64,000 bases of DNA from Bacteroidota bacterium (GTDB taxonomy: Bacteria > Bacteroidota > Bacteroidia > 2-12-FULL-35-15), in NCBI GenBank assembly GCA_947504725.1, contig CANNHN010000009.1, positions 45,700 to 109,699 of the forward strand, in the 5' to 3' direction. Made by a program: the position numbers and the translations under genes. The notes below the pieces were generated by a model. It was not told the DNA's origin, did no database searches, and worked only from the letters and a program-made list of their open reading frames with translations. How positions within the stretch are numbered: the stretch's first letter is position 1; the number at the start of each line of letters is the position of its first letter. This document shows, in pieces, positions 1-8,460 of this stretch.

Positions 1-269
1 TCTGCATTTAACTCTCTTAACAAGAACACTTCAATTTTTGCTCCTGTTTTTTCTTTGTTTCCATACATACGCGCTGGAAAAACCTTTGTATCATTCAAAA
101 TCATGCAATCACCATCCCCGAAATAACTCAATACATCTTTAAACTGCTTGTGTTCAATTTTTCCTGTTTTGCGGTTAACAACCATCAATCGTGCTTCGTC
201 ACGTGTTTTTGCAGGGGTTTCAGCAATTAATTCTTTTGGTAAATTAAATTTAAACTGTGATAATTTCAT
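1..269 (-). CDS. queA: S-adenosylmethionine:tRNA ribosyltransferase-isomerase, N-terminal part (cut by window edge)
   Basis: QueA transfers and isomerises the ribose of S-adenosylmethionine onto 7-aminomethyl-7-deazaguanine in tRNA, giving epoxyqueuosine in the cytoplasm. Only the first 89 codons are present, read leftwards from an ATG at 269; the rest lies beyond base 1. The visible part has the family's N-terminal pattern: [11 protein letters not shown], then RDEARLMVV, then [14 protein letters not shown] and [14 protein letters not shown]. It follows truB on the same strand, and a separate promoter (376-406) lies in the 181-bp gap, so it can be transcribed on its own. Both neighbours are tRNA-modification enzymes. 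The identification is firm although the gene is incomplete. Confidence 0.93.
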   Translation of the reverse strand, partial: MKLSQFKFNLPKELIAETPAKTRDEARLMVVNRKTGKIEHKQFKDVLSYFGDGDCMILNDTKVFPARMYGNKEKTGAKIEVFLLRELNA

Positions 270-375
270 ATATTTTTTGTTTTGAGTAAGAAGTCTGGAA
301 TGACGGAAGCAGAACGCTCAGGTTATTTCATAAATCTTACGGGATTTACTTATATGTTTTTGATTAACAAGGGTG

Positions 376-406
376 CAAAAGTAAGCTATTGTAGAGGCGT
401 TGTCAA
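376..406 (-). promoter_or_regulatory. Bacteroidota-type promoter for queA
   Basis: On the minus strand a TTGAC box (about 406-402) is followed after 20 bp by TACTTTTG (383-376), which matches the Bacteroidota consensus TTG / TAnnTTTG with 19-21 bp spacing. Transcription would begin near 369, leaving a leader of about 100 nt before the queA ATG. The match is seen directly; its use is inferred. Confidence 0.6.
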
Positions 407-450
407 TGAAAATCGTGTTTATTTTGCTTATTGATTGATTTGCAGCACCT

Positions 451-1164
451 TTAGGAAGGGATATCAGATTTTAAACTCTGCTCAAAATCCTCAATACTCA
501 TCGCATCTTCTAATCTATATTCTCCAATTCTTGTTCTGCACAAAGCAATTAAATGTGCACCACTTTTTAAAGCCAAGCCAAAATCTCTTGCCAATGAACG
601 AATATAGGTTCCTTTGGAGCAAACCACTCTAAAATCGACTTCAGGCAAAGCGATCCGAGTGATTTCAAATATTGAAATCGTAATTTCTTTTGGTTTTATC
701 TCTGCTGTTTCACCAGCTCTTGCAATATCATATGCTCTTTTACCGCCAATTTTTATTGCTGAATATAGCGGAGGGGTTTGTTGAATTGTTCCAGTAAACT
801 GTTTGGTAGTTTCTTTTATCAATTCATCCGTAATGTGATCAATAGGATAAGTTGCATCAATTTCTTTTTCCAAATCAAAACAAGCTGTTGTTGCACCAAT
901 ATAAAATGTGCCTGTATATTCTTTTTCTTGAGCTTGATAACTCTCAATATTTTTTGTCTGTTTACCTGTACAAACAATCAACAAACCAGTTGCAAGAGGA
1001 TCCAACGTTCCGGCATGACCAATTTTTGGTTGCACTTTTTTACCATCTAAAATTAACGAAGGATGATTTTTGATTAACCATTTCATTTTATTCACCACTT
1101 GAAAGGATGTCCATTTAAGTGGTTTATGAATGAGTAGGACTTCTCCTGTTCTGAAATCGGTCAT
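451..1164 (-). CDS. truB: tRNA pseudouridine(55) synthase
   Basis: TruB isomerises U55 of the tRNA T-loop to pseudouridine. The 237-residue protein has the family's usual bacterial length without a long C-terminal PUA extension. The catalytic motif GHAGTLDPLATG spans residues 49-60, with the nucleophilic aspartate at D55. The N-terminus (GEVLLIHKPLKWTS) and the later segment CSKGTYIRSLARDFG are also typical. Its start codon is 5 bp past the stop of uppP, so the two are almost certainly co-transcribed. The order ftsX-DUF3098-uppP-truB-queA is familiar from many Bacteroidota genomes. Confidence 0.96.
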   Translation of the reverse strand: MTDFRTGEVLLIHKPLKWTSFQVVNKMKWLIKNHPSLILDGKKVQPKIGHAGTLDPLATGLLIVCTGKQTKNIESYQAQEKEYTGTFYIGATTACFDLEKEIDATYPIDHITDELIKETTKQFTGTIQQTPPLYSAIKIGGKRAYDIARAGETAEIKPKEITISIFEITRIALPEVDFRVVCSKGTYIRSLARDFGLALKSGAHLIALCRTRIGEYRLEDAMSIEDFEQSLKSDIPS

Positions 1165-1169
1165 TAAAT

Positions 1170-1961
1170 TTATGGAGTAAGTTGCAGACCAGTGCTAAGT
1201 GCATACGCTAAAAACAATGCACCAAGTATGATTCGGTAGTATCCGAAATGTTTGAATCCGTATTTATTCAAGAACGCAATGAATCCTTTAATTGCAAGAA
1301 GTGCAACAATAAAAGCAACAAATCCACCTAACAATAAAATGGCAATGTCTTCACTATGAATATTATCTTTCTCTTTTAACAAATCGTACCCCGATGCAGC
1401 AAACATGGTTGGTATCGCTAGTAAAAAAGAAAACTCCGCTGCTTGTTTGCGATCAAATCCTGCAAACACTCCTCCGAATATTGTTGCTGCTGCACGAGAA
1501 ACACCTGGCACCATCGACACACATTGTATCAATCCAATTTTGAGTGCTCCTAAATAACTTATGTCTTCGACATGTTTATACTCCGATTGTTTTTTCTCTG
1601 TCCATTTATCCAACAAAATCAAAACTACTCCACCCACAATTAATGAAATACTAACCGTAAACGGATTGAACAAATAATGTTTGATGGCTTTGTATGCAAA
1701 GAATCCGATAATTCCTGTAGGAAGAAATGCAACTCCTAATTTTAAATAAATATCTATGCCGACAAAAAAACGTTTGAAGTACATAAATACCACAGCCATA
1801 ATTGCACCCAGCTGAATCACAATCTCAAAAGTTTTTGCAAATTCTTTGTCCTGAATGTTCATCAACGAATCAGCTAAAATCATATGCCCAGTTGAAGACA
1901 CAGGTAGAAACTCTGTTATTCCTTCAATGATGGCAATAATAATAGCTTGTAGATAAGTCAT
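1170..1961 (-). CDS. uppP: Undecaprenyl-diphosphatase
   Basis: UppP (BacA) is an integral membrane phosphatase. It dephosphorylates undecaprenyl diphosphate so that the lipid carrier can be reused for peptidoglycan and O-antigen export, and it confers bacitracin tolerance. The 263-residue protein is strongly hydrophobic with about eight membrane segments. The two signature motifs are present: EGITEFLPVSSTGHM at residues 13-27 and MVPGVSR at 150-156, ending in the conserved arginine. It sits between DUF3098 (upstream) and truB (downstream). A palindromic repeat fills the gap to DUF3098. UppS, which makes the substrate, is encoded at 21400-22143. Confidence 0.96.
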   Translation of the reverse strand: MTYLQAIIIAIIEGITEFLPVSSTGHMILADSLMNIQDKEFAKTFEIVIQLGAIMAVVFMYFKRFFVGIDIYLKLGVAFLPTGIIGFFAYKAIKHYLFNPFTVSISLIVGGVVLILLDKWTEKKQSEYKHVEDISYLGALKIGLIQCVSMVPGVSRAAATIFGGVFAGFDRKQAAEFSFLLAIPTMFAASGYDLLKEKDNIHSEDIAILLLGGFVAFIVALLAIKGFIAFLNKYGFKHFGYYRIILGALFLAYALSTGLQLTP

Positions 1962-1983
1962 GAAATTGTAATTGAAAACAACT

Positions 1984-2013
1984 CCCTCTCCTTTGGAGAG
2001 GGTTGGGGTGAGG
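1984..2013 (-). repeat. Hairpin repeat (CCCTCTCC family) after the DUF3098 stop codon
   Basis: On the plus strand this reads CCCTCTCC-TTT-GGAGAGGG followed by TTGGGGTGAGG. The 8-bp arms are perfect. It begins 2 bp beyond the DUF3098 stop codon, with the box first in that gene's orientation. It differs from the leuS copies only by TT instead of CC between hairpin and box and by the loop, so it is the same family. Confidence 0.85.
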
Positions 2014-2015
2014 TA

Positions 2016-2261
2016 TTAGTGTTTCGATTTTTTCATGATGGCATAAAGCACCACTACAAAACCAGTCAATATAACAATAGGAGATAAAGTAATTCGTCTG
2101 AAACTAAAAATTTCATCTGCATTGAACTCATTTGGATTTTCTGAGCCTCCGCCAACCATCAACATATAACCAATAGCAACTATTACTACGCCAACAATTA
2201 GAATACGATAGTTTTCTTTTGTGAAAGCAAAACCTGGTTGTTTTTTTGATTCTTTACTCAT
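2016..2261 (-). CDS. DUF3098 family small membrane protein
   Basis: An 81-residue protein with two membrane segments (about residues 18-37 and 58-76), joined by a loop that contains NPNEFNADEIFSFRRITLSP. The layout and the FSFRRITLSPIV segment match DUF3098, a small family known mainly from Bacteroidota, where it lies between ftsX and uppP as here. Its molecular function is not known. The position suggests a role near division or the lipid-carrier cycle, but that is inference. A weak TAnnTTTG-like box (minus strand, 2291-2284) could give it a promoter separate from ftsX. Confidence 0.85.
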   Translation of the reverse strand: MSKESKKQPGFAFTKENYRILIVGVVIVAIGYMLMVGGGSENPNEFNADEIFSFRRITLSPIVILTGFVVVLYAIMKKSKH

Positions 2262-2334
2262 TGTGATGAATTATTTAGTGAGGCAAATGTAATAAAATTT
2301 GCCGAAAAAGGATGTTAAAAAAAGTGAACTTCTC

Positions 2335-2385
2335 GTCCCTCGACTCCGCTCGGGATGACCTCCCTTCGGTCGCGCTCGAAGTGAC
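2335..2385. repeat. Dispersed repeat of the GTCATCCTGAGCGGAGTCGAAGG family, double unit
   Basis: Two adjoining units lie in the gap after the ftsX stop codon. 2335-2359 is the reverse complement of the GTCATCC-GAGCGGAGTCGA-GG unit, and 2360-2385 is a related CCCTTCGGTCGCGCTCGAAGTGAC unit. The same family recurs at 7331, 19449, 30468, 44208, 57937 and 58001. Confidence 0.8.
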
Positions 2386-2402
2386 AAAAAGGAATGTCTA
2401 TT

Positions 2403-3272
2403 TTAATAATACAATTCGTCCGATTTTAGTCGCAAATACTTGCGAACCGCCAAAGATGTACTAATCCAGGAGATAACAATGCCCAATAGAATCACGATTC
2501 CAAACAAGGATGCCAGCATATTTGGATCCTGCAACTCAGCCAATTCAGGCAACTGCTTTTGAAGAAAATAAAGGAACCCAATCAACATTCCGATAGCGAT
2601 TCCCGCTCCGTAAATACCATGTCGAATACCTTTCAGCACAAATGGCAATCGAATAAATCCTTGGGTTGCACCCACCAATTGCATCGTTTTTATAATAAAA
2701 CGTTTGCTGTAAATGGATAAACGAATGGTGTTGTTTATCAATGCCAGAGCAATAAACATCAACACACTACTGATAATTAAAACCCATAAACTCAAGGTAT
2801 TTACATTCTCGTTGATGCTATTTACAAGGGATTTTTGATAAATCACTTCCTTTACCAGATTTGTTGCCAACAAATCACTTTCTATCCAAGCCAAACTATC
2901 TGCATTGGCATAGTCTGCTTTCAATTTTACTGAAATGGAGGCCGACAAAGGATTAAATCCTAAAAAGTCGATAAAATCCTCACCAATATCTTCTTGTAAT
3001 TTCTTTGCTGCTTCTTCTTTAGAGATGGACTGTGTCGACTTTACATAATCCGAAGCGTCTAATGTTTTGATTAAATGTTGAACATCCACTTCCTTCGCAT
3101 TGTCATTGATAACAACCTGTACACCTATGTTTTCCTTGAAATTATCAGATAATTTTCGGGTATTTAAGATGATAATTCCCAACAATCCCAGCATGAACAA
3201 TACCAGTGAAAGACTCACTACTGTTGTGATGGAAGACCCCGTTAATCTGCGTTTTGAATATTTATCCGACAC
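2403..3272 (-). CDS. ftsX: Cell division permease-like protein FtsX
   Basis: FtsX is the membrane partner of the ATPase FtsE. The complex relays division signals to peptidoglycan hydrolases. The 289-residue protein has the standard plan: a first membrane segment (about residues 17-38), a large periplasmic domain (about 40-155), then three further membrane segments ending near residue 275. The periplasmic stretch contains the QVVINDNAKEVDVQHL and EEAAKKLQEDIGEDF regions typical of the family. No ftsE is in the window, which is common in Bacteroidota where the two genes are often apart. It is transcribed away from leuS. Confidence 0.9.
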   Translation of the reverse strand: MSDKYSKRRLTGSSITTVVSLSLVLFMLGLLGIIILNTRKLSDNFKENIGVQVVINDNAKEVDVQHLIKTLDASDYVKSTQSISKEEAAKKLQEDIGEDFIDFLGFNPLSASISVKLKADYANADSLAWIESDLLATNLVKEVIYQKSLVNSINENVNTLSLWVLIISSVLMFIALALINNTIRLSIYSKRFIIKTMQLVGATQGFIRLPFVLKGIRHGIYGAGIAIGMLIGFLYFLQKQLPELAELQDPNMLASLFGIVILLGIVISWISTSLAVRKYLRLKSDELYY

Positions 3273-3368
3273 TTATTGAATGTTGATTGATGATTTATGA
3301 ATGTTGAATTCTTAAGTTCTGATTGCTAAATTATCTTTAAAGCAAGCACAAATTCAACCTTCTATAAA

Positions 3369-3400
3369 TTGAAATAAACAATCAAACGTTAATAACCTTG
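3369..3400 (+). promoter_or_regulatory. Candidate promoter for leuS
   Basis: A TTG (3369-3371) and TAACCTTG (3393-3400, one mismatch to TAnnTTTG) are separated by 21 bp. Transcription from it would start near 3407. That is downstream of the in-frame ATG at 3398, and so supports 3464 as the leuS start. Confidence 0.4.
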
Positions 3401-3463
3401 CCCCATTTACAAATTCCCACCTATTTCGTATATTCGCTCCTCAAAATTTTGAATAATAACACA

Positions 3464-6250
3464 ATGGAATACAATTTCAGAGAAGTAGAAAAGAAGTGGC
3501 AAGCATACTGGGCAAAGAACAAAACCTTTCGTCCAGAAGAAAAATCATCTAAACCAAAATACTACGTTTTGGATATGTTTCCGTATCCAAGTGGAGCAGG
3601 TTTGCACGTTGGTCATCCATTGGGTTACATTGCTTCTGATATTTTTGCACGCTACAAACGTTTGAAAGGATTCAACGTATTGCATCCAATGGGTTACGAT
3701 TCATTTGGTTTGCCTGCTGAACAATATGCAATTCAAACCGGACAGCATCCTGAAATCACTACAAAAACAAACATCGCACGTTACCGCGAACAATTAGATA
3801 AAATTGGATTTTCGTTTGACTGGGACCGAGAAGTAAGAACTTCAAATCCTGATTATTATAAATGGACACAATGGATTTTTATTCAGCTTTTTAATTCCTG
3901 GTACAATCCAACTACGAACAAAGCCGAGAACATCTCAACACTAATTGAACAGTTTCGGAGCGGCTCCCTCTCCTTTGGAGAGGGCCGGGGTGAGGTCTGG
4001 GATGCTCTTTCGGAAAAAGAAAAGTCTGATATTTTACTAGAACATCGTCTTGCATACTTGAGTGATACGATGGTGAACTGGTGCCCTCAATTGGGAACTG
4101 TATTAGCGAATGAAGAAGTGAAAGACGGAGTTTCGGAGCGTGGCGGATATCCTGTTGAACGCAAGTTGATGAAGCAATGGAGTTTGCGAATCACTGCTTA
4201 TGCAGAGAGATTACTGAATGATTTAGAGGGCATTGATTGGACTGAATCCATCAAAGAAGCACAACGCAATTGGATTGGAAAATCAGAAGGCACTAGTCTT
4301 CGTTTTGCAATCGCCCCCTCTCCTTCAGGAGAGGGCCGGGGTGAGGCAGAGATTGAAGTATTTACTACTCGTCCTGATACTGTTTTCGGAGTTTCTTTTG
4401 TAACGCTTGCTCCGGAGCATGAATTAGTTGCTCAATTGACAACACCTCAACAAAAAAATGCGGTGGAAGAATACATCACGTTTGCAAAAAACAGAAGTGA
4501 ACGTGAACGAATGGCGGATGTAAAAAAGATCACTGGCGTTTTTACTGGAGCATATGTACTTCATCCATTCACTGGAAAACAAATTCCAATTTGGTTAGGT
4601 GATTACGTTTTAGCTGGTTACGGAACTGGCGCAGTAATGGCTGTTCCTGGACATGATTCACGCGATTACGCTTTTGCTAAACATTTTGATTTACCAATTA
4701 TTGAAGTAGTTGCAGGTGGCGATTTATCAAAAGAATCTTATGATGCGAAAGAAGGAAAATTAATTAATTCTGATTTCTTAAACGGTCTCGAAGTGAAAGA
4801 TGCCGTTAAAAAAGCGATTGCAAAAATTGAAGAACAAGGATTAGGAAAAGGAAAAACAAATTTTCGTTTGCGTGATGCGATTTTTGGTCGCCAACGTTAT
4901 TGGGGAGAACCAATTCCTGTTTATTATGAAAACGGAATTCCAAAAGTATTGGATGAAAAAGAATTGCCACTTATACTTCCTGAAGTAGATAAATATCTTC
5001 CTACAGAAACAGGTGAACCACCATTGGCAAGAGCAACAAATTGGCGTTACTCTTCTCCCTCTCCTTCAGGAGAGGGCCGGGGTGAGGTACACGAATACGA
5101 ATATTCCACCATGCCTGGATGGGCTGGTTCATCTTGGTATTTCTTGCGTTACATGGATGCTCACAATGAAAAAGAATTTGTATCCAAAGACGCTGCTAAC
5201 TATTGGCAGAATGTGGATTTATACATTGGTGGTGCAGAGCACGCAACCGGACATTTATTGTACGTACGTTTCTGGACAAAATTTCTGAATGATTTAGGAT
5301 TAATTCCTGTAAGTGAACCAGCGAAGAAGTTGATTAATCAAGGGATGATTCAAGGGGTGAGTAGTTTTGTGTATAGATTAGGAACATCGAATAAATATGT
5401 TTCTTTCGGTTTAAAAAAAGATTATGATGTTACTCCGCTTCATGTTGATGTGAACATTGTAAATAATAATGTTCTTGATATTGAAGCTTTCAAAAATTGG
5501 AGAGAAGAAAATAAAAACGCAGAATTTATTTTAGAAGATGGAAAATACATCTGCGGAAGCGAAGTAGAAAAAATGTCCAAATCTAAATGGAATGTGGTTT
5601 CACCAGACTTAATTGTTGAACAACAAGGTGCTGATTGTCTTCGCTTATACGAAATGTTTCTTGGTCCGTTAGAACAAAGCAAACCATGGAATACCAGCGG
5701 AATTAGTGGTGTTAGCAACTTCATCCGTAAGCTTTGGAGATTGTATCACAACGGTGAAGCATTAAATGTTTCTGATGAAGCTTCAACAAAACCAGAATTA
5801 AAAGCGCTACATAAAACCATCAAAAAAATCGCTTATGATATTGAGAATTTTTCTTTCAATACTTCTGTGAGTAATTTTATGATTTGTGTAAATGAATTGA
5901 CCGATTTAAAATGCAACAAACGTGAAATATTGGAACCACTTGCAATCATCATCGCTCCGTATGCACCACACATTGCAGAAGAACTTTGGAGTAAGCTGGG
6001 ACATACCACAAGTGTTTCTTACGCTACATTTCCAGAATTAAACGAATCGTATTTAGTAGAAAGCGCGTTTAGTTATCCTGTTTCTTTCAATGGAAAAACA
6101 CGTTTCTTTCAAGAGTATGATTTGTCGTTAACCAAGGAACAAATTGAAAAAGAAGTATTGGCTTTGGAACAAACACAAAAATATCTGGAAGGAAAGACCC
6201 CGAAAAAGATAATTGTGGTACATAATAAGATTGTAAATATCGTCATTTAG
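3464..6250 (+). CDS. leuS: Leucyl-tRNA synthetase carrying three in-frame repeat insertions
   Basis: LeuRS charges tRNA-Leu and hydrolyses mischarged products in its CP1 editing domain. The ATG at 3464 gives a 928-residue protein starting [12 protein letters not shown], as in homologues; an in-frame ATG at 3398 would add 22 atypical residues. The HVGH signature is at residues 48-51, the threonine-rich editing motif TTRPDT at 301-306, and KMSKS at 703-707. Three copies of a palindromic DNA repeat are translated within the protein, at residues 168-178, 285-295 and 532-542, each giving GEGRGE. The first is in a variable region, the second lies five residues before TTRPDT, and the third is just before the [13 protein letters not shown] core segment. 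As the gene is essential and its frame is intact, the insertions are presumably tolerated as surface loops. The divergent neighbour is ftsX. Confidence 0.96.
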   Translation: MEYNFREVEKKWQAYWAKNKTFRPEEKSSKPKYYVLDMFPYPSGAGLHVGHPLGYIASDIFARYKRLKGFNVLHPMGYDSFGLPAEQYAIQTGQHPEITTKTNIARYREQLDKIGFSFDWDREVRTSNPDYYKWTQWIFIQLFNSWYNPTTNKAENISTLIEQFRSGSLSFGEGRGEVWDALSEKEKSDILLEHRLAYLSDTMVNWCPQLGTVLANEEVKDGVSERGGYPVERKLMKQWSLRITAYAERLLNDLEGIDWTESIKEAQRNWIGKSEGTSLRFAIAPSPSGEGRGEAEIEVFTTRPDTVFGVSFVTLAPEHELVAQLTTPQQKNAVEEYITFAKNRSERERMADVKKITGVFTGAYVLHPFTGKQIPIWLGDYVLAGYGTGAVMAVPGHDSRDYAFAKHFDLPIIEVVAGGDLSKESYDAKEGKLINSDFLNGLEVKDAVKKAIAKIEEQGLGKGKTNFRLRDAIFGRQRYWGEPIPVYYENGIPKVLDEKELPLILPEVDKYLPTETGEPPLARATNWRYSSPSPSGEGRGEVHEYEYSTMPGWAGSSWYFLRYMDAHNEKEFVSKDAANYWQNVDLYIGGAEHATGHLLYVRFWTKFLNDLGLIPVSEPAKKLINQGMIQGVSSFVYRLGTSNKYVSFGLKKDYDVTPLHVDVNIVNNNVLDIEAFKNWREENKNAEFILEDGKYICGSEVEKMSKSKWNVVSPDLIVEQQGADCLRLYEMFLGPLEQSKPWNTSGISGVSNFIRKLWRLYHNGEALNVSDEASTKPELKALHKTIKKIAYDIENFSFNTSVSNFMICVNELTDLKCNKREILEPLAIIIAPYAPHIAEELWSKLGHTTSVSYATFPELNESYLVESAFSYPVSFNGKTRFFQEYDLSLTKEQIEKEVLALEQTQKYLEGKTPKKIIVVHNKIVNIVI
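3966..3995 (+). repeat. In-frame hairpin repeat 1 in leuS
   Basis: CCCTCTCC-TTT-GGAGAGGG followed by CCGGGGTGAGG. It is translated within LeuRS as part of [10 protein letters not shown] (about residues 168-178). The loop is one base shorter than in the other two copies, so the left arm is read in a different frame but the right arm is read in the same one. Confidence 0.9.
4316..4346 (+). repeat. In-frame hairpin repeat 2 in leuS
   Basis: CCCTCTCC-TTCA-GGAGAGGG followed by CCGGGGTGAGG, translated as [10 protein letters not shown] (residues 285-295). It lies directly before the [11 protein letters not shown] segment of the editing domain. Confidence 0.9.
5057..5087 (+). repeat. In-frame hairpin repeat 3 in leuS
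   Basis: Identical in sequence to the copy at 4316-4346 and in the same reading frame ([10 protein letters not shown], residues 532-542). It lies directly before the [13 protein letters not shown] segment of the catalytic core. Confidence 0.9.
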
Positions 6251-6398
6251 ATCAAAAAATGGTGGTTTTTGATTAAAAAAGCATCCTTTTGCTTCTTTTT
6301 TTGCGCTTTTTGATGAAAAAGACCAAAAATGAACGATCCACGATTTTGTTTAAAACACTCACAACAATTCCTAACAAATCTCGTATATAAATAAGCGG

Positions 6399-6415
6399 TT
6401 TGGCACAGCGTTTGA
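6399..6415 (+). promoter_or_regulatory. Candidate sigma-54 promoter upstream of the DUF3108 gene
   Basis: TTTGGCACAGCGTTTGA carries the -24 element TTGGCAC. Ten bases after its GG is GA, where the consensus has GC at -12, so the -12 element TTTGA has one mismatch to TTGC. A start site near 6426 would precede the gene's ATG (6445) by about 18 nt. rpoN itself is encoded at 59861-61321. Confidence 0.5.
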
Positions 6416-6444
6416 AATAGACTTAATGTCTAAAACTTAAGAAC

Positions 6445-7269
6445 ATGAAAAAGTTTGTTTTAATAGGAACAGTAACAATGATTGCAGGTATCATTTGTTT
6501 ATCATTTGAGACAGATCAATTGCCATCAATCGAAAACAACGGTCCGGTGAAAGAGCTTCCTGTCATCAATAACGAAGCATTTAAACGTGGAGAAATGTTG
6601 ACGTTTCGTATGCACTACGGAATTATAGAAGCAGGTGTTGCCACACTTGGAATTACAGAAGAAGTAAAAGAAATTGCAGGAAGAACAACTTACCATGTTG
6701 TTGGTTTAGGTGAATCTAGAGGTGCTTTTGATCTTTTCTTTAAAGTGCGCGATCGTTACGAAACATATATTGACGATAAGTCGATTGTGCCTTGGATCTT
6801 TTTAAGACATGTAAACGAAGGAGGATATAAAATTGACCAGAGTTATGTGTTTAATCACTACAGCGAAAAAGTAAATGTTGGAAACAATGAGATGTACAAC
6901 ATTGAACCGAATATGCAAGACATGTTATCTGCATTTTATGCTGCTAGAAATTTAGATTTAGGTGCTGCAAAACCTGGAGAAATATATTCTATCAACTGTT
7001 TCATGGACAAAGAAGTTTGGCCAATGAAAGTAAAATTTATCGGACGCGAAACAATCACTACCGGACTTGGAACTTTCAAATGCTTGAAATACCGACCGAT
7101 TGTACAAAAGGGACGGGTATTCAAACACGAAGAAGATTTAAATGTTTGGATTACGGACGACAAAAATCACATTCCAATTTTAGGACAAGCAAATGTATTG
7201 GTTGGTTCAATCAAAGCAGAATTAAAATCCTACAAAGGATTAGCACATCCGATTGCCAAGGTGAATTAA
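6445..7269 (+). CDS. DUF3108 domain-containing exported protein
   Basis: A 274-residue protein with an N-terminal hydrophobic segment (about residues 4-20) that acts as a signal peptide or anchor. The body matches DUF3108: GEMLTFRMHYGIIEAGVATLGI near residue 50, then a VRDRYETYIDD segment and a C-terminal YRPIVQKGRVF...LNVWITDDKNHIPI region. DUF3108 proteins are predicted periplasmic beta-rich proteins of unknown function. The gene stands alone between leuS and the dioxygenase gene, with a strong terminator behind it and a candidate sigma-54 promoter in front, so its expression may depend on an enhancer-binding activator. Confidence 0.85.
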   Translation: MKKFVLIGTVTMIAGIICLSFETDQLPSIENNGPVKELPVINNEAFKRGEMLTFRMHYGIIEAGVATLGITEEVKEIAGRTTYHVVGLGESRGAFDLFFKVRDRYETYIDDKSIVPWIFLRHVNEGGYKIDQSYVFNHYSEKVNVGNNEMYNIEPNMQDMLSAFYAARNLDLGAAKPGEIYSINCFMDKEVWPMKVKFIGRETITTGLGTFKCLKYRPIVQKGRVFKHEEDLNVWITDDKNHIPILGQANVLVGSIKAELKSYKGLAHPIAKVN

Positions 7270-7287
7270 GCAACATCCCCATAAGCG

Positions 7288-7320
7288 AAAACGCCATTCT
7301 AAAAGAGTGGCGTTTTTTAT
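7288..7320 (+). terminator. Intrinsic terminator after the DUF3108 gene
   Basis: AACGCCA and TGGCGTT arms, extended by TCT/AGA around an A-rich loop, are followed by a run of Ts. Confidence 0.85.
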
Positions 7321-7330
7321 TCCCAGCTCC

Positions 7331-7354
7331 CGTCATCCTGAGCTTAGTTGAAGG
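7331..7354 (+). repeat. GTCATCCTGAGC...GAAGG dispersed repeat
   Basis: CGTCATCCTGAGCTTAGTTGAAGG is a variant of the repeat seen at 19449 and 58001, with CTTAGTT in place of GGAGTC. It lies after the terminator of the DUF3108 gene. Confidence 0.75.
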
Positions 7355-7445
7355 ACAGGGAGAAAGGTGCGGTCTGACAACTATCATATTTTATAATTAT
7401 AAGGTTTTAACTATCTTGCACCTGAAATAACAAAAATGCCGAACA

Positions 7446-8417
7446 ATGGAATTAAAACCTGAAATAGTAGATCGTATTAAATTGTTGGATGAGAAATTCC
7501 AAGCCATGGGACAAGACCTTTCCTCATACCTAGACGGATTGTTGTATGCAGATTATTTAACCTATTGGGATTATATTCATCTCGACACACTTTTAAGTTT
7601 ACAAAGCCCGAAAACACAAATACCTGATGAAGAAATTTTTATCATGTACCATCAAATAACTGAATTGTATTTTAAACTTTGTTTACACGAATACAAACAA
7701 ATTGCAGAAAAGAAAGACATCGATGTAAAATTCTTTTCCGATCGCATTGGTCGGATCAACCGTTATTTCGAAGGATTGATTTCTTCTTTTGACATCATGG
7801 TGGATGGAATGGATCCAAAACAATTTTTGAAATTCAGAATGAGTTTGTTGCCAGCAAGTGGATTTCAATCGGGGCAATATCGTATGATAGAAATTTGTTC
7901 TACTACTTTTAAAAATTTAGTTGCGAAAGATATTCGTCCAACTTTTTCAGATGATGTGAATGATGCACAAATTGAAAAAATGTATGAACACATTTATTGG
8001 AAAGCAGGCGCAACAGAGCTTGCAACTGGTAAAAAAACATTGACGCTTGTTCAGTTCGAAGAAAAATATCAAAAAATATTTATTGACTTAGCGAAAAAAT
8101 TCAAGACTGGAAATTTATTAGCCATCTACAAATCGCTGTCAGCTGAAGATCAAAAAAACGAAAAATTAATTTTAGCATTGCGTCAAATGGATGTGAATGT
8201 AAACATCAATTGGCCGCTATCACATTATAAATCTGCGGTGCGCTATCTACAAAAAGACCCTGAAGATATTGCCGCTACAGGTGGAACAAACTGGCAAAAA
8301 TATTTACCCCCTCGTTTTCAAAAGCGTATTTTTTATCCTGAATTATGGAATGATCAAGAAGTAGATGAGTGGGGAAAAAGTTGGGTAAAGAGTGTTGCTT
8401 TCGGTAGCCCCTCCTAG
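7446..8417 (+). CDS. Tryptophan 2,3-dioxygenase family protein
   Basis: Tryptophan 2,3-dioxygenase is a cytoplasmic haem enzyme that opens the indole ring of tryptophan to N-formylkynurenine. The 323-residue protein keeps the family motifs. DYIHLDTLLSLQ is at residues 42-53. H69 in YHQITELYF matches the active-site histidine that contacts the indole nitrogen. FRMSLLPASGFQSGQYRMIE (130-149) carries the arginine that binds the substrate carboxylate. H260 in LSHYKSAVRYL is the likely proximal haem ligand, followed by ATGGTNWQKYLPP. The last codons and the stop (GSPS, TAG) fall inside a hairpin repeat at 8408-8435, so the natural C-terminus may have been altered by that insertion. No other kynurenine-pathway gene is adjacent. 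Confidence 0.92.
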   Translation: MELKPEIVDRIKLLDEKFQAMGQDLSSYLDGLLYADYLTYWDYIHLDTLLSLQSPKTQIPDEEIFIMYHQITELYFKLCLHEYKQIAEKKDIDVKFFSDRIGRINRYFEGLISSFDIMVDGMDPKQFLKFRMSLLPASGFQSGQYRMIEICSTTFKNLVAKDIRPTFSDDVNDAQIEKMYEHIYWKAGATELATGKKTLTLVQFEEKYQKIFIDLAKKFKTGNLLAIYKSLSAEDQKNEKLILALRQMDVNVNINWPLSHYKSAVRYLQKDPEDIAATGGTNWQKYLPPRFQKRIFYPELWNDQEVDEWGKSWVKSVAFGSPS

Positions 8418-8435
8418 CCTCCCCTGAAGGGGAGG
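8408..8435 (+). repeat. Hairpin repeat overlapping the dioxygenase stop codon
   Basis: CCCCTCCTAG is followed by the hairpin CCTCCCC-TGAA-GGGGAGG. It has the box-then-hairpin plan of the leuS element family, in the opposite orientation. The TAG stop at 8415-8417 is part of the element. Confidence 0.8.
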
Positions 8436-8460
8436 AATAAAAAACCACATTTTTTACGTA

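Noticed and set aside
2335..2385. GC-rich stretch considered as a terminator
   Set aside because: It has no T run and matches a dispersed repeat found at six other places in the window.
3398..3463. Longer start for leuS at ATG 3398
   Set aside because: The 22 added residues are unlike any LeuRS N-terminus and the ATG overlaps the predicted -7 box. [12 protein letters not shown] at 3464 is the usual start.
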